DNA from: Shewanella hafniensis
Lineage (GTDB): Bacteria; Pseudomonadota; Gammaproteobacteria; Enterobacterales; Shewanellaceae
Assembly: GCF_019655335.1 (NCBI RefSeq)
Contig: NZ_BPFD01000004.1
Coordinates: forward strand, 62,001-126,000
Direction of reading: 5' to 3'
DNA length: 64,000 bases
Under the pieces are notes generated by a model. The model saw only the letters and a list, made by a program, of their open reading frames with translations, searched no databases and had not been told where the DNA came from. The position numbers and the translations under genes are program-made. Below, in pieces: positions 26,801-36,554 of the stretch (position 1 is its first letter; every line of letters starts with the position of its first letter).

Positions 26801-27505
26801 ATGGAATTTACACCGCCACTACAACAGGGCATTTTATTGCGCCGCTATAAGCGTTTTCTGGCCGATGTGCAGCTAAGCGATGGCAGTGAGATCACCCTAC
26901 ATTGCCCCAATACCGGCTCTATGCGTAATTGCCTGTATCCCGGTGAAACCGTATGGTTTTCTACCTCTGATAACCCTAAACGTAAATATGCCCATACCTG
27001 GGAACTGATGACCACGCCCAATGCTGGCTTAATCGGTATCCACTCGGGTCAGGCCAACACCTTAGCCGAAGAAGCCATCAATAAAGGTATCATTACTGAA
27101 CTAACGGGTTATGACAGCCTAAGCCGTGAAGTCAAATACGGTGATGAAAATAGTCGCATCGATATCCTGCTACAGGGTGCTCAAAAACCCGCCTGTTATA
27201 TAGAAGTCAAAAGTTGTACTTTGCTCGAAGATGGCCAAGGTTATTTTCCTGATGCTGTGAGCCTACGCGGTCAAAAACATCTACGTGAATTGATGCACAT
27301 GGTGAGTCAAGGCCACAGAGCTGTATTGCTGTTTGTGGTGCAGCACAGTGACATATTCAGTGTTGCACCCGCAGCACATATCGACCCTGAATATGCTAAG
27401 TTACTGAAAATAGCTGTGTTAGCTGGAGTGGAAGTGCTTGCCTATCGCTGCGAAATGTCCCCGACTGATATTCACCTAGCCCAAGCCTGCGATGTACGAG
27501 TATGA
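26801..27505 (+). CDS. sfsA: SfsA, sugar fermentation stimulation protein
   Basis: 234 residues from the ATG at 26801 ([19 protein letters not shown]), the usual family start; an upstream in-frame codon adds eleven non-conserved residues. Conserved blocks are [40 protein letters not shown] and [13 protein letters not shown]. The DxExK-like EVK core resembles nuclease folds, and SfsA is reported to bind DNA; its real activity is uncertain. It precedes dksA as in enterics. Confidence 0.92.
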   Translation: MEFTPPLQQGILLRRYKRFLADVQLSDGSEITLHCPNTGSMRNCLYPGETVWFSTSDNPKRKYAHTWELMTTPNAGLIGIHSGQANTLAEEAINKGIITELTGYDSLSREVKYGDENSRIDILLQGAQKPACYIEVKSCTLLEDGQGYFPDAVSLRGQKHLRELMHMVSQGHRAVLLFVVQHSDIFSVAPAAHIDPEYAKLLKIAVLAGVEVLAYRCEMSPTDIHLAQACDVRV

Positions 27506-27668
27506 TGTTAAGGCTGAGTTAAATTTGATTTCATTTGAATTAGCGAACATAGTCAAAAAATTCAATCAAAGCAGAATGAAAAGTTTGCCTCGATGTGAAG
27601 ATTCTGCTATAGATAGCGGCCGTTCTTAAGGACGCCCTACAAACGCAAATGATTACAGGAGATGCGTT

Positions 27669-28112
27669 ATGCCTGAAGGCACCAAAAAACTTGGCGTACT
27701 CGCTATCGCAGGTGTAAATCCTTACCAGGAAAAGCCGGGTGAGGAGTATATGAACGCTAAGCAACTGGGTCACTTCAAGACAATTCTTGAAGCTTGGCGC
27801 AATCAGTTGCGTGAAGAGGTCGACCGTACTCTTAGCCACATGCAGGACGAAGCCGCAAACTTTCCCGATCCTGTTGACCGTGCAGCACAAGAAGAAGAGT
27901 TCAGCCTCGAACTTCGTGCTCGCGATAGAGAACGTAAGCTGATCAAAAAAATCGAAAAAACACTGCAAAAAATTGAAGAGGACGATTTCGGCTTCTGTGA
28001 TTCTTGCGGTATCGAAATCGGCATTCGCCGTCTCGAAGCGCGTCCAACAGCCGATCAATGTATCGACTGTAAAACGCTTGCAGAGATCAAAGAGAAACAA
28101 ATGGCTGGTTAA
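27669..28112 (+). CDS. dksA: DksA, RNA polymerase-binding transcription factor
   Basis: 147 residues. The coiled coil (residues 30-110) carries the tip motif DPVDRA that reaches into the RNA polymerase secondary channel. The zinc finger has Cys residues in CDSCG and CIDC. It acts with ppGpp to repress rRNA promoters and activate amino-acid biosynthesis. AGGAG lies seven bases before the ATG; a terminator follows. The start is [19 protein letters not shown], close to E. coli DksA. Confidence 0.96.
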   Translation: MPEGTKKLGVLAIAGVNPYQEKPGEEYMNAKQLGHFKTILEAWRNQLREEVDRTLSHMQDEAANFPDPVDRAAQEEEFSLELRARDRERKLIKKIEKTLQKIEEDDFGFCDSCGIEIGIRRLEARPTADQCIDCKTLAEIKEKQMAG

Positions 28113-28124
28113 TCAAGCATACTG

Positions 28125-28150
28125 GGCGGGGATTTCCCCGCCTATTTGTT
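28125..28150 (+). terminator. Terminator after dksA
   Basis: GGCGGGGA (28125-28132) pairs with TCCCCGCC (28135-28142), then a T-rich stretch. It leaves gluQ about 100 bp downstream with its own promoter or partial read-through. Confidence 0.7.
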
Positions 28151-28255
28151 TCTAACAACTCCTAAGCTCACTCCAATTTACCCCGATTCGCTTTTATCCT
28201 TGTATCCCTCTAAAATACGCCCACTTTGACTGACACTAGCTGCTTACTCAGTACT

Positions 28256-29170
28256 ATGGCGACTTTATCTTCTCTAACTTCAACTTCTCGCCCCTATGTC
28301 GGCCGTTTTGCACCTTCGCCTTCGGGTGCCTTGCACTTTGGCTCGCTTATCGCCGCCCTTGGCAGCTATCTGCGTGCGCGGTCGCAACAGGGTAAATGGT
28401 TGATTCGCATTGAAGACATCGATCCTCCGCGGGAAGTCAAAGGCGCTGCCGATGATATCTTACGCACCTTAGAAGCCTATGGATTTGAGTGGGATGATGT
28501 GCCGCTTTATCAGAGCCAGCGCACCGCGGCCTATCAAGCACAAATAGATTCGCTGCTCGCCCAAGATAAAGCCTATTTCTGCCAATGTAGTCGCAAGCAA
28601 ATTCAAGCCATGGGCGGCGTCTACGATGGCCGCTGTCACAGCTTGCCACAAACACAAGCTAGAAATGTGGTTAAGTCTGGGGCGGTGCGGATAGTCAATA
28701 CCGCGCAAGTGCAGCAATTTGACGATAACCTCATGGGGCATATTTGCGTCGATAGCCATTTTGCCGCCGAGGATTTCATTATCAAACGCAGCGATGGCCT
28801 GTACGCCTATCAATTAGCCGTGGTGCTCGACGATGCTTATCAAGGCATCACTGAAGTGGTTCGAGGTTGTGATTTAATCGAAGCCAGTTGTCGCCAACTG
28901 AGTTTGTATCAACATTTTGGCTTAGCGGCACCGCAATGGTTGCACTTGCCACTCGCCTGTTTAAGTAAAGGTTTTAAGCTCTCAAAACAAAATCATGCAC
29001 AGGCAATTGATACGCTTAATCCGCAGTCGAGTCTCAATGCGGCGCTGGCATTTTTAGGCCAACAACCCGTTGAGACCCAAGGTTCTGTGGCACAAATGCT
29101 CGCTCAAGCCGTGGGGCAATTTCAATTATCCACTATACCGCAACAATCTGAGATACTGATCGAGCCCTGA
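28256..29170 (+). CDS. gluQ: Glutamyl-Q tRNA(Asp) synthetase
   Basis: 304 residues from the ATG at 28256; a TTG ten codons upstream is possible. It is a class I synthetase core without an anticodon-binding domain: FAPSPSGALHFGSL (HIGH-type motif), CQCSRKQI with a zinc-site region ending YDGRC, and KLSKQN in place of KMSKS. It charges glutamate onto queuosine at position 34 of tRNA-Asp. The window also has a tRNA-Asp(GTC) gene, its expected substrate. Order dksA-gluQ-pcnB-folK is typical of gammaproteobacteria. Confidence 0.92.
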   Translation: MATLSSLTSTSRPYVGRFAPSPSGALHFGSLIAALGSYLRARSQQGKWLIRIEDIDPPREVKGAADDILRTLEAYGFEWDDVPLYQSQRTAAYQAQIDSLLAQDKAYFCQCSRKQIQAMGGVYDGRCHSLPQTQARNVVKSGAVRIVNTAQVQQFDDNLMGHICVDSHFAAEDFIIKRSDGLYAYQLAVVLDDAYQGITEVVRGCDLIEASCRQLSLYQHFGLAAPQWLHLPLACLSKGFKLSKQNHAQAIDTLNPQSSLNAALAFLGQQPVETQGSVAQMLAQAVGQFQLSTIPQQSEILIEP

Positions 29171-29249
29171 TATACTCATTAGGCCACATTTGGTATATGA
29201 TAGCCGCCAGATTTTTAATCAAATAACAGATCATATTTCGAGGTGTCCC

Positions 29250-30749
29250 ATTTTTCGCCGTATCAGCCAATTCTGCAAACAGCTATTTGAAGACGCGCCT
29301 AAAACGACCGCTCCGACTCCAGCTCAGATTGAACCAACAACGCCTGAACAAAGTTCTGGAGCGTTAAGCTTAGAGTTAGTGCCAAGAGATGCCCATACCA
29401 TCTCGCGCAAACAAATCAGCGAAAATGCCCTTAAGGTGTTATACAGACTGAATAAATCAGGTTTTAAAGCCTATTTAGTCGGCGGTGGTGTACGCGATTT
29501 ACTCTTAGGGATTGAACCGAAAGATTTCGACGTAGTGACCAATGCGACACCGGAAGAAATCAAAAAACTGTTCCGCAACTGCCGAGTCGTTGGCCGTCGT
29601 TTCCGTCTGGCCCATATTGTTTTCGGCCGCGATGTTATCGAAGTGGCGACCTTTCGTGGTCACCATGGCGAAAGCAATGAGAAAGTATCTAAAGCCAATG
29701 CCGAAGGGCGTTTGCTACGTGATAACGTTTATGGCGAAATCGACGAAGATGCCGAGCGCCGCGACTTTACCGTCAATGCCCTCTATTACGATATCAGCGA
29801 TTACTCGATCCGCAGCTACGGCGGCGGTATGGCCGATCTCAAAGCGGGTACGTTGAGATTAATTGGCGATCCAGAAACCCGTTACCGTGAAGATCCGGTG
29901 CGTATGTTAAGGGCGGTGCGTTTCGCCACTAAACTCAACATGGGTATCGAAACAGTAACAGCTGCGCCGATTAAACAATTAGCGCCACTGCTAAAAGATA
30001 TTCCCGCAGCGCGTATGTACGAAGAAGTGCTGAAACTCTTCTTTGCAGGCAAAGCCTTAGCCAACTTCGAACTGATGCAAGAATACAAGCTATTCGCGCC
30101 GCTGTTTCCGCAAGTGGCCGCTCTGCTAAAAGATGATCCTAAAGGCACGACCATGAAAATGGTGCAAGCCATTATGAAGAGCACAGATCAAAGAGTTAAC
30201 GAAGATAAGCCGGTGACGCCTTCATTCTTCTATGCTGCGCTTCTCTGGTATCCACTGCGTCAACGCGCCGAAGATATTGCCGTTGAAAGTGGCCTGACCT
30301 TATACGATGCCTTCTTTGCCGCTATGGGCGATGTGATGGAGCAGCAATGCCAAACCATTAGCATTCCACGCCGCTTTAGTACGCCAGCAAAAGACATTTG
30401 GCAGTTACAGTTACGCTTTGATCGTAGCCAAGGCACTCGCGCCTTTAAACTGATGGAACATCCTAAGTTTAGAGCCGCATACGATTTACTCTTACTCAGG
30501 GGCGAAGTCGAAGCGGGTAATGTCGCTAAAAGTGCCGCTTGGTGGCAACAATTTGTCGAAGCCGATGAAACAGAACGTTTAGCTATAGCGCGTAGCGGCA
30601 GTAAATCGCCAAACCGCAACCGTAATGCCACCCAACGTCGTCGCCGTCCTCGTGCACCGAATGCCGATGGTTCAGCGCCGACGAGCGCACCTAAAGCGAG
30701 TGGCACACCTAAAGCGAGTGGCACACCTAAAGTTAAAACGGCTGAATAA
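29250..30749 (+). CDS. pcnB: Poly(A) polymerase I, apparently with an AUU start
   Basis: 499 residues if translation starts at ATT 29250. GAGGTG lies four bases before that codon (29240-29245), and the protein then begins like E. coli PcnB (FRRISQFCKQLF against FTRVANFCRKVL). A TTG at 29190 is open but has no ribosome site. Domain blocks: GGGVRDLLLG and DFDVVTNATPEE (catalytic Asp pair), FRNCRVVGRRFRLAH, EVATFRGHH, RRDFTVNALYYD, and YREDPVRMLRAVRFA. It adds 3' poly(A) tails that mark RNA for decay. The end has a basic tail and two exact copies of an 18-bp unit encoding PKASGT. The stop overlaps folK (TAATG). Confidence 0.93.
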   Translation: MFRRISQFCKQLFEDAPKTTAPTPAQIEPTTPEQSSGALSLELVPRDAHTISRKQISENALKVLYRLNKSGFKAYLVGGGVRDLLLGIEPKDFDVVTNATPEEIKKLFRNCRVVGRRFRLAHIVFGRDVIEVATFRGHHGESNEKVSKANAEGRLLRDNVYGEIDEDAERRDFTVNALYYDISDYSIRSYGGGMADLKAGTLRLIGDPETRYREDPVRMLRAVRFATKLNMGIETVTAAPIKQLAPLLKDIPAARMYEEVLKLFFAGKALANFELMQEYKLFAPLFPQVAALLKDDPKGTTMKMVQAIMKSTDQRVNEDKPVTPSFFYAALLWYPLRQRAEDIAVESGLTLYDAFFAAMGDVMEQQCQTISIPRRFSTPAKDIWQLQLRFDRSQGTRAFKLMEHPKFRAAYDLLLLRGEVEAGNVAKSAAWWQQFVEADETERLAIARSGSKSPNRNRNATQRRRRPRAPNADGSAPTSAPKASGTPKASGTPKVKTAE

Positions 30750-31237
30750 TGCCCCGCGTCTACGTCGCATTAGGCGCGAATCTTGAAGATCCCAAGGCGC
30801 AATTGGACAATGCCGTCACGGCATTGTCCGCATTAGCCTTAGGCAATAGTCTACTGGTTTCCCCTTATTATCATTCGACGCCTATGGGCGATGTCGTGCA
30901 ACCCGATTATGTTAATGCGGTGGTCAGTTTCGATACTGATCTTGAGCCATTAGCCTTACTCGATGCATTGCAGCATATCGAAAACACCCAAGGTCGAGTG
31001 CGTCTTGAGCGTTGGGGGCCCAGAACCTTAGATCTCGATTTACTCTTGTACGGCAATGAGAATATTGACATTCCCAGACTCAAAGTGCCCCACTACGGTA
31101 TGAAAGAGCGCAGCTTTGTGCTCGTGCCTTTAGCTGCAATCGCACCAAATCTTATTCTGCCGTGCAACACTGCAATCGGCAGTCTTATCGATACAAAAAT
31201 GTTGGCCGAGTTACAACAACTGGGCATTGATCATTGA
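30749..31237 (+). CDS. folK: FolK, 6-hydroxymethyl-dihydropterin pyrophosphokinase
   Basis: 162 residues. Family blocks are VALGANLEDPKAQL, SPYYHSTPMGD, QPDYVNAV and the signature RWGPRTLDLDLLLYGN with the Mg-binding Asp pair. It transfers pyrophosphate from ATP to 6-hydroxymethyl-dihydropterin in folate synthesis. Its start codon overlaps the pcnB stop, so it is translationally coupled. Confidence 0.95.
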   Translation: MPRVYVALGANLEDPKAQLDNAVTALSALALGNSLLVSPYYHSTPMGDVVQPDYVNAVVSFDTDLEPLALLDALQHIENTQGRVRLERWGPRTLDLDLLLYGNENIDIPRLKVPHYGMKERSFVLVPLAAIAPNLILPCNTAIGSLIDTKMLAELQQLGIDH

Positions 31238-31293
31238 AGTCCGTCCCCAGTTAGCTTATAACACCACTTCTATTTGGTTTGAAGATCATCCAT

Positions 31294-32088
31294 ATGTCTA
31301 AAATTACTAGCTCAACCCTGTTGAAATACAAACAGGAAGGTAGAAAATTCACGGCACTGACAGCCTATGATGCCAGTTTTGCCAGCGCGTTCGATAGCGA
31401 AGGTGTAGATGTGCTGCTCGTCGGCGATTCTCTAGGAATGGTTCTCCAAGGCCATGACGATACCCTGCCCGTCTCTACAGCAGATATCGCTTACCATACT
31501 CGCTGTGTCCGTCGCGGTATCGAACGTGCCCTGCTGATCGCCGATATGCCCTTTATGAGTTACGCCACACCAGAACAAGCTATGGTTAACGCCACTGAGT
31601 TGATGCAGGCTGGCGCGAACATGGTCAAAGTCGAAGGTGGCCACTGGTTGCTTGAAACTGTCACTAAGCTCACGGAACGCGGTATTCCCGTGTGTGCTCA
31701 CTTAGGCTTAACACCTCAGTCAGTCCATGTATTTGGTGGTTTTAAAGTGCAGGGCCGCGACGCCGAAAATGCCCAGCGCATTCTCGACGAAGCAAAAGCA
31801 TTAGAAGCGGCCGGTGCTCAACTATTGGTTGTAGAATGTATTCCTGCGCCACTCGCAACGGCGATCACTCAAGCCTTAACGATTCCGGTTATTGGGATTG
31901 GCGCAGGCGCATCAACCGATGGACAAATTTTGGTCATGCATGATGTGTTAGGTATTTCAAGTGGTTATATTCCGCGTTTCTCGAAAAACTACCTAAAACA
32001 AACTGGTGAAATTCGCTCGGCCGTGCGCGCCTATATCGACGAAGTTGCCCAAGGAACATTCCCTGGCGACGAACACACTTTTAATTAA
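31294..32088 (+). CDS. panB: PanB, ketopantoate hydroxymethyltransferase
   Basis: 264 residues from the ATG at 31294 ([16 protein letters not shown]); a TTG five codons earlier is less likely. Conserved blocks: [35 protein letters not shown] (Mg-binding Asp), [19 protein letters not shown] and [11 protein letters not shown]-barrel enzyme that makes ketopantoate from 2-oxoisovalerate and methylene-THF, first step of pantothenate synthesis. panC follows 27 bp later. Confidence 0.96.
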   Translation: MSKITSSTLLKYKQEGRKFTALTAYDASFASAFDSEGVDVLLVGDSLGMVLQGHDDTLPVSTADIAYHTRCVRRGIERALLIADMPFMSYATPEQAMVNATELMQAGANMVKVEGGHWLLETVTKLTERGIPVCAHLGLTPQSVHVFGGFKVQGRDAENAQRILDEAKALEAAGAQLLVVECIPAPLATAITQALTIPVIGIGAGASTDGQILVMHDVLGISSGYIPRFSKNYLKQTGEIRSAVRAYIDEVAQGTFPGDEHTFN

Positions 32089-32115
32089 TAACCGATTTAT
32101 GCAAGGTAAGGCTCA

Positions 32116-32961
32116 ATGATCACTAGCGCCCATATTGATGATATTCGCACCCAAGTGCGTGCATGGCGTGCCAAGGGCGAAACCGTCGCCTTTGTGCCCA
32201 CCATGGGCAATCTCCATCAGGGACACATTACTTTAGTCAAAGAAGCCGCGAGCAAGTGTGACCATGTGGTGGTCTCAATTTTCGTTAATCCAATGCAATT
32301 TGGTCAGAACGAAGATTTAGATGCTTACCCACGCACACTGGCCGCCGACAGTGAAGCCCTCACCGCCGCTGGCGCTGAACTGTTATTCACCCCGACGCCA
32401 GCCGTGATGTATCCCAAGGGTCTAGAGCAGCAAACCTATGTCGAAGTCCCAGGGATTTCCGACGTGCTTTGTGGTGCGAGCCGTCCGGGACATTTTCGTG
32501 GTGTTGCGACTATCGTTTGTAAACTGTTTAACATTGTACAGCCCGATGTGGCGCTATTCGGTAATAAGGACTATCAACAGCTGTTAGTGATCAAAACTAT
32601 GGTTGAAGACTTGTCATTACCGATTGAAATTATCGGTATTGATACCATACGTGAAGACTCAGGCTTAGCCATGAGTTCGCGCAATGGTTACCTCACTGCC
32701 GCAGAAAAAGCCGCAGCGCCTGCACTAAAACAAGCCATAGATGCCATGGCCACTGGGATCAAGCAAGGTGAAAGTTTTGAACAAGTGACCGAGCTAGCAA
32801 AAGCCAAGTTAATCGCGGCCGGTTTTACGCCGGATTATCTCGAAATTCGCCACGCTCACACGCTAGAACAGGCCCAACATCAGGATCAAGCCTTAGTGAT
32901 TTTAGCCGCCGCCTATATAGGTAAAGCACGGCTTATCGATAACTTAAGGTTCGATCGCTGA
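32116..32961 (+). CDS. panC: PanC, pantothenate synthetase
   Basis: 281 residues. [12 protein letters not shown] contains the HIGH-type ATP site, then [44 protein letters not shown] and MSSRNGYL (KMSKS-like). It joins pantoate and beta-alanine using ATP. Last gene of the folK-panB-panC set, followed directly by a strong terminator. Confidence 0.96.
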   Translation: MITSAHIDDIRTQVRAWRAKGETVAFVPTMGNLHQGHITLVKEAASKCDHVVVSIFVNPMQFGQNEDLDAYPRTLAADSEALTAAGAELLFTPTPAVMYPKGLEQQTYVEVPGISDVLCGASRPGHFRGVATIVCKLFNIVQPDVALFGNKDYQQLLVIKTMVEDLSLPIEIIGIDTIREDSGLAMSSRNGYLTAAEKAAAPALKQAIDAMATGIKQGESFEQVTELAKAKLIAAGFTPDYLEIRHAHTLEQAQHQDQALVILAAAYIGKARLIDNLRFDR

Positions 32962-32976
32962 TACTTAGCGTCAATC

Positions 32977-33004
32977 AAAAAAGGGAGCTCTCGCTCCCTT
33001 TTTT
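32977..33004 (+). terminator. Terminator after panC
   Basis: AAAAAAGGGAGC (32977-32988), a TCTC loop and GCTCCCTTTTTT form a strong symmetrical hairpin with a T-run. Confidence 0.92.
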
Positions 33005-33368
33005 ATGCTTTGAATCTGCCGCGCACCATTAAATTTATCGTTTAGAATCAACCTTAGCGCCAAAAAATTGAATCGTCAAAAAACTGGTTTTATCCCTAAA
33101 CTTACGCCATAGTATGATGCAGATGTTAGCGATAAGTAAAATCTTGGCCACTACAATAAACACAGTAAATTTGCCCCTTTACTGATATATAGCTAATACT
33201 TTAATACCTTAGGTTTAATGGCCCAAAAAACCAACGTCCCATGGGACGAGGCATAAATCACTGATTGAATAGACTTAATGGTGCAAGCATTAAGCTTACT
33301 ATTTATCGATTGTAATCAAAGAACTAAATCATAATCGCTATGCAAGTGTACAAAGGATTTGTGGCCTA
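33005..33368. other. Intergenic, 364 bp, with a perfect 14-bp palindrome
   Basis: No gene is seen. CGTCCCATGGGACG at 33235-33248 is a perfect palindrome about 120 bp upstream of the DUF4124 start and could be an operator. The rest is AT-rich with several possible -10 boxes. Confidence 0.35.
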
Positions 33369-33896
33369 ATGGTAAGACTGATACTCACCCTAATCTGTGT
33401 TATTTTGCCAAGTGCAGTACAGGCAAATACCATTTATAAATGCCGTAAAGATGACAAAATTGTCTTTAGCCAAACCGCTTGCCCGCAGGAATTTAGCCAA
33501 CATAAAATCGAATATCAGTTGGGGATCACCACAGAAGTCGACTCAGATAAAAGGGACATTCCAGTCGATCCCCTGCAAGCACTACTGAATCGCCAAACCA
33601 TTTCTAAAGAAAAATTGCTGCAATTACTCGATGGCGAGATCTATCGACTTAAACAGGAGAACTGCTATTTTGAAATTCTGCGCGCCAGTGAATTACAAAA
33701 ACTAGAGCGTAAACGTTATTGGCAAAATAAAGAAAAAAGCGATCCTGAATACATCAACGAAATGGACGATATCAATACTCGCTTCAATGCGCTGACTGTG
33801 AACAATAACAGCGCAATGCAGCAACTGAAGGATAGAAAAAGCCAGATCAGTGCAGAGGTCTCCCCTGAAGAATCGAAGGAGCCAGAGAAACACTGA
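33369..33896 (+). CDS. DUF4124 domain periplasmic protein
   Basis: 175 residues. A Sec signal peptide (MVRLILTLICVILPSAVQA, cut after about residue 19) leads into the DUF4124 block NTIYKCRKDDKIVFSQTACPQ with two Cys that probably form a disulfide in the periplasm. The C-terminal half is charged and helical, likely coiled coil (QLLDGEIYRLKQEN and on), ending in an acidic tail. Function unknown. It stands alone upstream of the curlin genes with a 560-bp gap. Confidence 0.82.
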   Translation: MVRLILTLICVILPSAVQANTIYKCRKDDKIVFSQTACPQEFSQHKIEYQLGITTEVDSDKRDIPVDPLQALLNRQTISKEKLLQLLDGEIYRLKQENCYFEILRASELQKLERKRYWQNKEKSDPEYINEMDDINTRFNALTVNNNSAMQQLKDRKSQISAEVSPEESKEPEKH

Positions 33897-34457
33897 TCTC
33901 ATATAAAAGGTTAGTGCTCAGCTTGTCACTCATTCACCAAGGAATTCGACCACTATGGTTGAATTTTTTAACTCATTAAACCGCTCATGGACTCTTCATC
34001 ACTCTTTAAGGACAGCCGAAGTTCAAACCTTCTAGTTCACCTTTTAACACGCTGTAATACCGCTAAATAGCTCTTGAATTGAGTCAATCCCACAACACTA
34101 TTCCCACAATATTTCCTATAATTTTTTTCCCCGAAAAATATCACGCGACAGTCGATGCATTGCTTAATTTTGTTGCACCCTTGTTTAAAAATGATGAGAT
34201 TGCTTAGTAACGAATACGACTTAACTACTAGACCAACTAGACTACCCTACCTAAACAAACACCATCTAGAAAACAGATAAAAACATATTAATCAATTAAA
34301 TAGCAATACATTCATCATTTATCCGCTGTGAATCCTTTGCGTAATAAATACCCTTTTGGCCAATTGCGACATGTTAACGGGACTCGTATCTTCAGGGCTG
34401 AATTTGGAGTGTCTGTTGTTTTAGACAGCCCAAGATATTTGATGCAAGGAGTCACCC
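33897..34457. other. Intergenic, 561 bp, upstream of the curlin genes
   Basis: Probable long regulatory region for csgBA, very AT-rich, as expected for a CsgD/H-NS-type controlled promoter. No open frame with coding character was found. A GTTAACGGGACTCG word near 34374-34387 resembles a GGG-containing regulator site, but I cannot support it as a CsgD box. Confidence 0.35.
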
Positions 34458-34877
34458 GTGCCAAATACCTCTATACGCTTTTTGGTACCGCTGCTCCTGC
34501 TCTGTAGTTGTATGACCTCAGCACAAGAGCTGAATGTCAATGAGTTACCTATAACCCTGCAGGCATTACTGGAACGTTCCGGTCGCGATAACCTTATCGA
34601 ACTGGTGCAACAAGGCAATGCTAACCAAGGATTACTGTTCCAATCAGGCAACGATAACAAAGCCGATGTGACACAAGTCGGCAATGAAAACGATGCGCTA
34701 ATCTCACAGATTGGTTCAAACAATGAAGTGCAACTACTGCAAGTGGGCAGTCAAAATACGGCTTCAGTAACACAAATTGGCAATGACAATCTCGTGCAAC
34801 TGAACCAGCTAGGAAGCGGCAATTTTTCGATTCAACAGATTGCAGACGGTGCTGCAATCTCAATAACTCAATATTAA
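34458..34877 (+). CDS. csgB: CsgB-like minor curlin (nucleator)
   Basis: 139 residues from a GTG with AAGGAG six bases upstream. A signal peptide (residues 1-22) ends near CMTSAQ; an LCSC lipobox-like site inside it could make it a lipoprotein, which would anchor a nucleator to the outer membrane. Four or five curlin repeats follow, each built as xGNxNxAxVxQxG (GNDNKADVTQVGNENDA), and the chain ends ISITQY, a usual curlin ending. It should seed extracellular amyloid growth of CsgA. csgA starts 14 bp downstream. Confidence 0.88.
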   Translation: MPNTSIRFLVPLLLLCSCMTSAQELNVNELPITLQALLERSGRDNLIELVQQGNANQGLLFQSGNDNKADVTQVGNENDALISQIGSNNEVQLLQVGSQNTASVTQIGNDNLVQLNQLGSGNFSIQQIADGAAISITQY

Positions 34878-34891
34878 ACAGGGAGCGTCAC

Positions 34892-36382
34892 ATGAAATCA
34901 CAAGCTAAAAAATCACTTATTGCTTTGGCCATTGCAACAGGTTTAAGCGGTCAAGCCTTTGCTGCCAGTACAGTGAGCGAAATTAGCGTAGTACAGTCAG
35001 GCCAAGCCCAAGACACCTTAGTCTCACAAACGGGTGGCCTTAACGCTGCAGCGGTTGTGCAAACAGGTAACGATCAAACCGCAACCGTTATCCAAGACGG
35101 TGTGTGGCATGAAGCCGTTATCAATTCAACGGGTGTTGAAAACAAAGTCCAGATAACGCAACAAGCTGATTGGCATGTGGCAAGTGCAAATGTTGTCGGT
35201 GACAACAACTTTGTAAATGTGTCGCAAGACGGTTTCTTTAACCAAAGCAGTAATGATGCTACTGGCAACGATAATACAGTAGTCGTTAACCAATTAGGCG
35301 AAGTCAACGAAAGCCAAGTTGAAATCACTGGCGCTGAAAACACCGTGTTTGTTGAGCAAGAAGGCGATGCTAACTTTGCAGTATTCCGCGTTGAAGGCAA
35401 CAACAACGACGGAAAAATTACCCAAGTAGGTGACAACAACCAAGCGGGTCTAATCGCCCTTGATTTAACCGCTAACGTGGGTAACAACAACGACATTTCT
35501 GTTAATCAAGCGGGTAACAATAACTTTGGCGCGGCTAAAGGTATTGCAGGCGACAACAACACAGTAGACATGGTCCAAAAAGGTGATAACCATGTTGGCT
35601 TCGTTTACGCTCTTGCTGGCAGCGACAACGATATTTCAATGGATCAAAAAGGTAACGGCAACACAGCTTATCTTGCTATGACTACGGGTGATGACAACAC
35701 TGTCGATATTACCCAAAATGGCAGCGGCAACACAATCGGCGATACTTTAGTGGCTGATATCCAAGGTGATGATAATGATATTACTATCACTCAAAAAGGC
35801 GATGTCAACGGTGCAGAGTTCCAAGTATGGGGCGATAGCAACGACGTTGACTTGAAACAAAAAGGCGATGCTAACTTCGCAACCTTTGGCGCCTACGGCA
35901 CAGATAACGACTTCGATTTATCTTCTAAAGGCAATAACAACGAAATCGTTGCCTTTGCTGATGGTCAAGATAACAGTATTGAAGTTAGCCAAGAAGGTGA
36001 TACTAACTTTGCCTATGTCGATGCAGTAGGTAGCGATAACGAAGTGGATGTTGAGCAAGATGGCGCTCAAAACGAAGCCGTCATTTCCATTGCTGGCAAC
36101 AATAATGCCGATGTCACTGCACTGCAAAATGGCGATCTTAACCTTATCGATTTGATTATCGAAGGTGATGAAAACACTGCACAAATTGCTCAATCAGGTA
36201 ACGGTAACTGGATTGGTGGTGACGCAAGTAGTTCATTTGAAGTAAGCGGTGATAATAACAGCCTGTTGATCACTCAAACAGGTAACGATAACTTAGTACT
36301 AGGTTCTCAAGCTGGTAATAACAACAGCATCAGCGTTAATCAATCAGGTAATATGAACGTTGCTACTGTAGTGCAATACTAG
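34892..36382 (+). CDS. csgA: CsgA-like major curlin, unusually large
   Basis: 496 residues, against about 150 for E. coli CsgA. A signal peptide (MKSQAKKSLIALAIATGLS, cut after QAFA) is followed by about twenty imperfect 22-residue curlin repeats with the pattern DNxVxVxQxGDxNxA (for example GDDNTVDITQNGSGNT). The protein is very acidic and rich in Asn, Asp, Gln and Gly, and ends VVQY. It should polymerise outside the cell into an amyloid fibre for biofilm. Glu/Asp-rich repeats that replace the usual gatekeeper positions could slow aggregation. csgEFG for secretion are not in this window. Confidence 0.9.
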   Translation: MKSQAKKSLIALAIATGLSGQAFAASTVSEISVVQSGQAQDTLVSQTGGLNAAAVVQTGNDQTATVIQDGVWHEAVINSTGVENKVQITQQADWHVASANVVGDNNFVNVSQDGFFNQSSNDATGNDNTVVVNQLGEVNESQVEITGAENTVFVEQEGDANFAVFRVEGNNNDGKITQVGDNNQAGLIALDLTANVGNNNDISVNQAGNNNFGAAKGIAGDNNTVDMVQKGDNHVGFVYALAGSDNDISMDQKGNGNTAYLAMTTGDDNTVDITQNGSGNTIGDTLVADIQGDDNDITITQKGDVNGAEFQVWGDSNDVDLKQKGDANFATFGAYGTDNDFDLSSKGNNNEIVAFADGQDNSIEVSQEGDTNFAYVDAVGSDNEVDVEQDGAQNEAVISIAGNNNADVTALQNGDLNLIDLIIEGDENTAQIAQSGNGNWIGGDASSSFEVSGDNNSLLITQTGNDNLVLGSQAGNNNSISVNQSGNMNVATVVQY

Positions 36383-36393
36383 TCAATCCTGTT

Positions 36394-36427
36394 AAAACCA
36401 CCACAGCTACACTCTTTGGTGGTTTAT
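36394..36427 (+). terminator. First terminator after csgA
   Basis: AAACCACCA near 36394-36403 pairs with TGGTGGTTT near 36418-36425, with a short T-run. It is weaker than the hairpin that follows. Confidence 0.6.
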
Positions 36428-36443
36428 CAAAAGGGTGTTGAAC

Positions 36444-36481
36444 AAAAAGCGGGAATGTTTAAATAAACATTCCCGCTTTTC
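36444..36481. terminator. Bidirectional terminator between csgA and csgD
   Basis: A 17-base arm starting AAAAGCGGGAATG (36445-36461) and its exact complement (36464-36480) are flanked by A- and T-runs. It serves convergent csgA and csgD transcripts. Confidence 0.9.
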
Positions 36482-36554
36482 TATTCTGATTAACCAGTAA
36501 TTATTAACATTAACCACTCAAAGCGAAAAGCTAACGATCAATATCTTTAACTAC

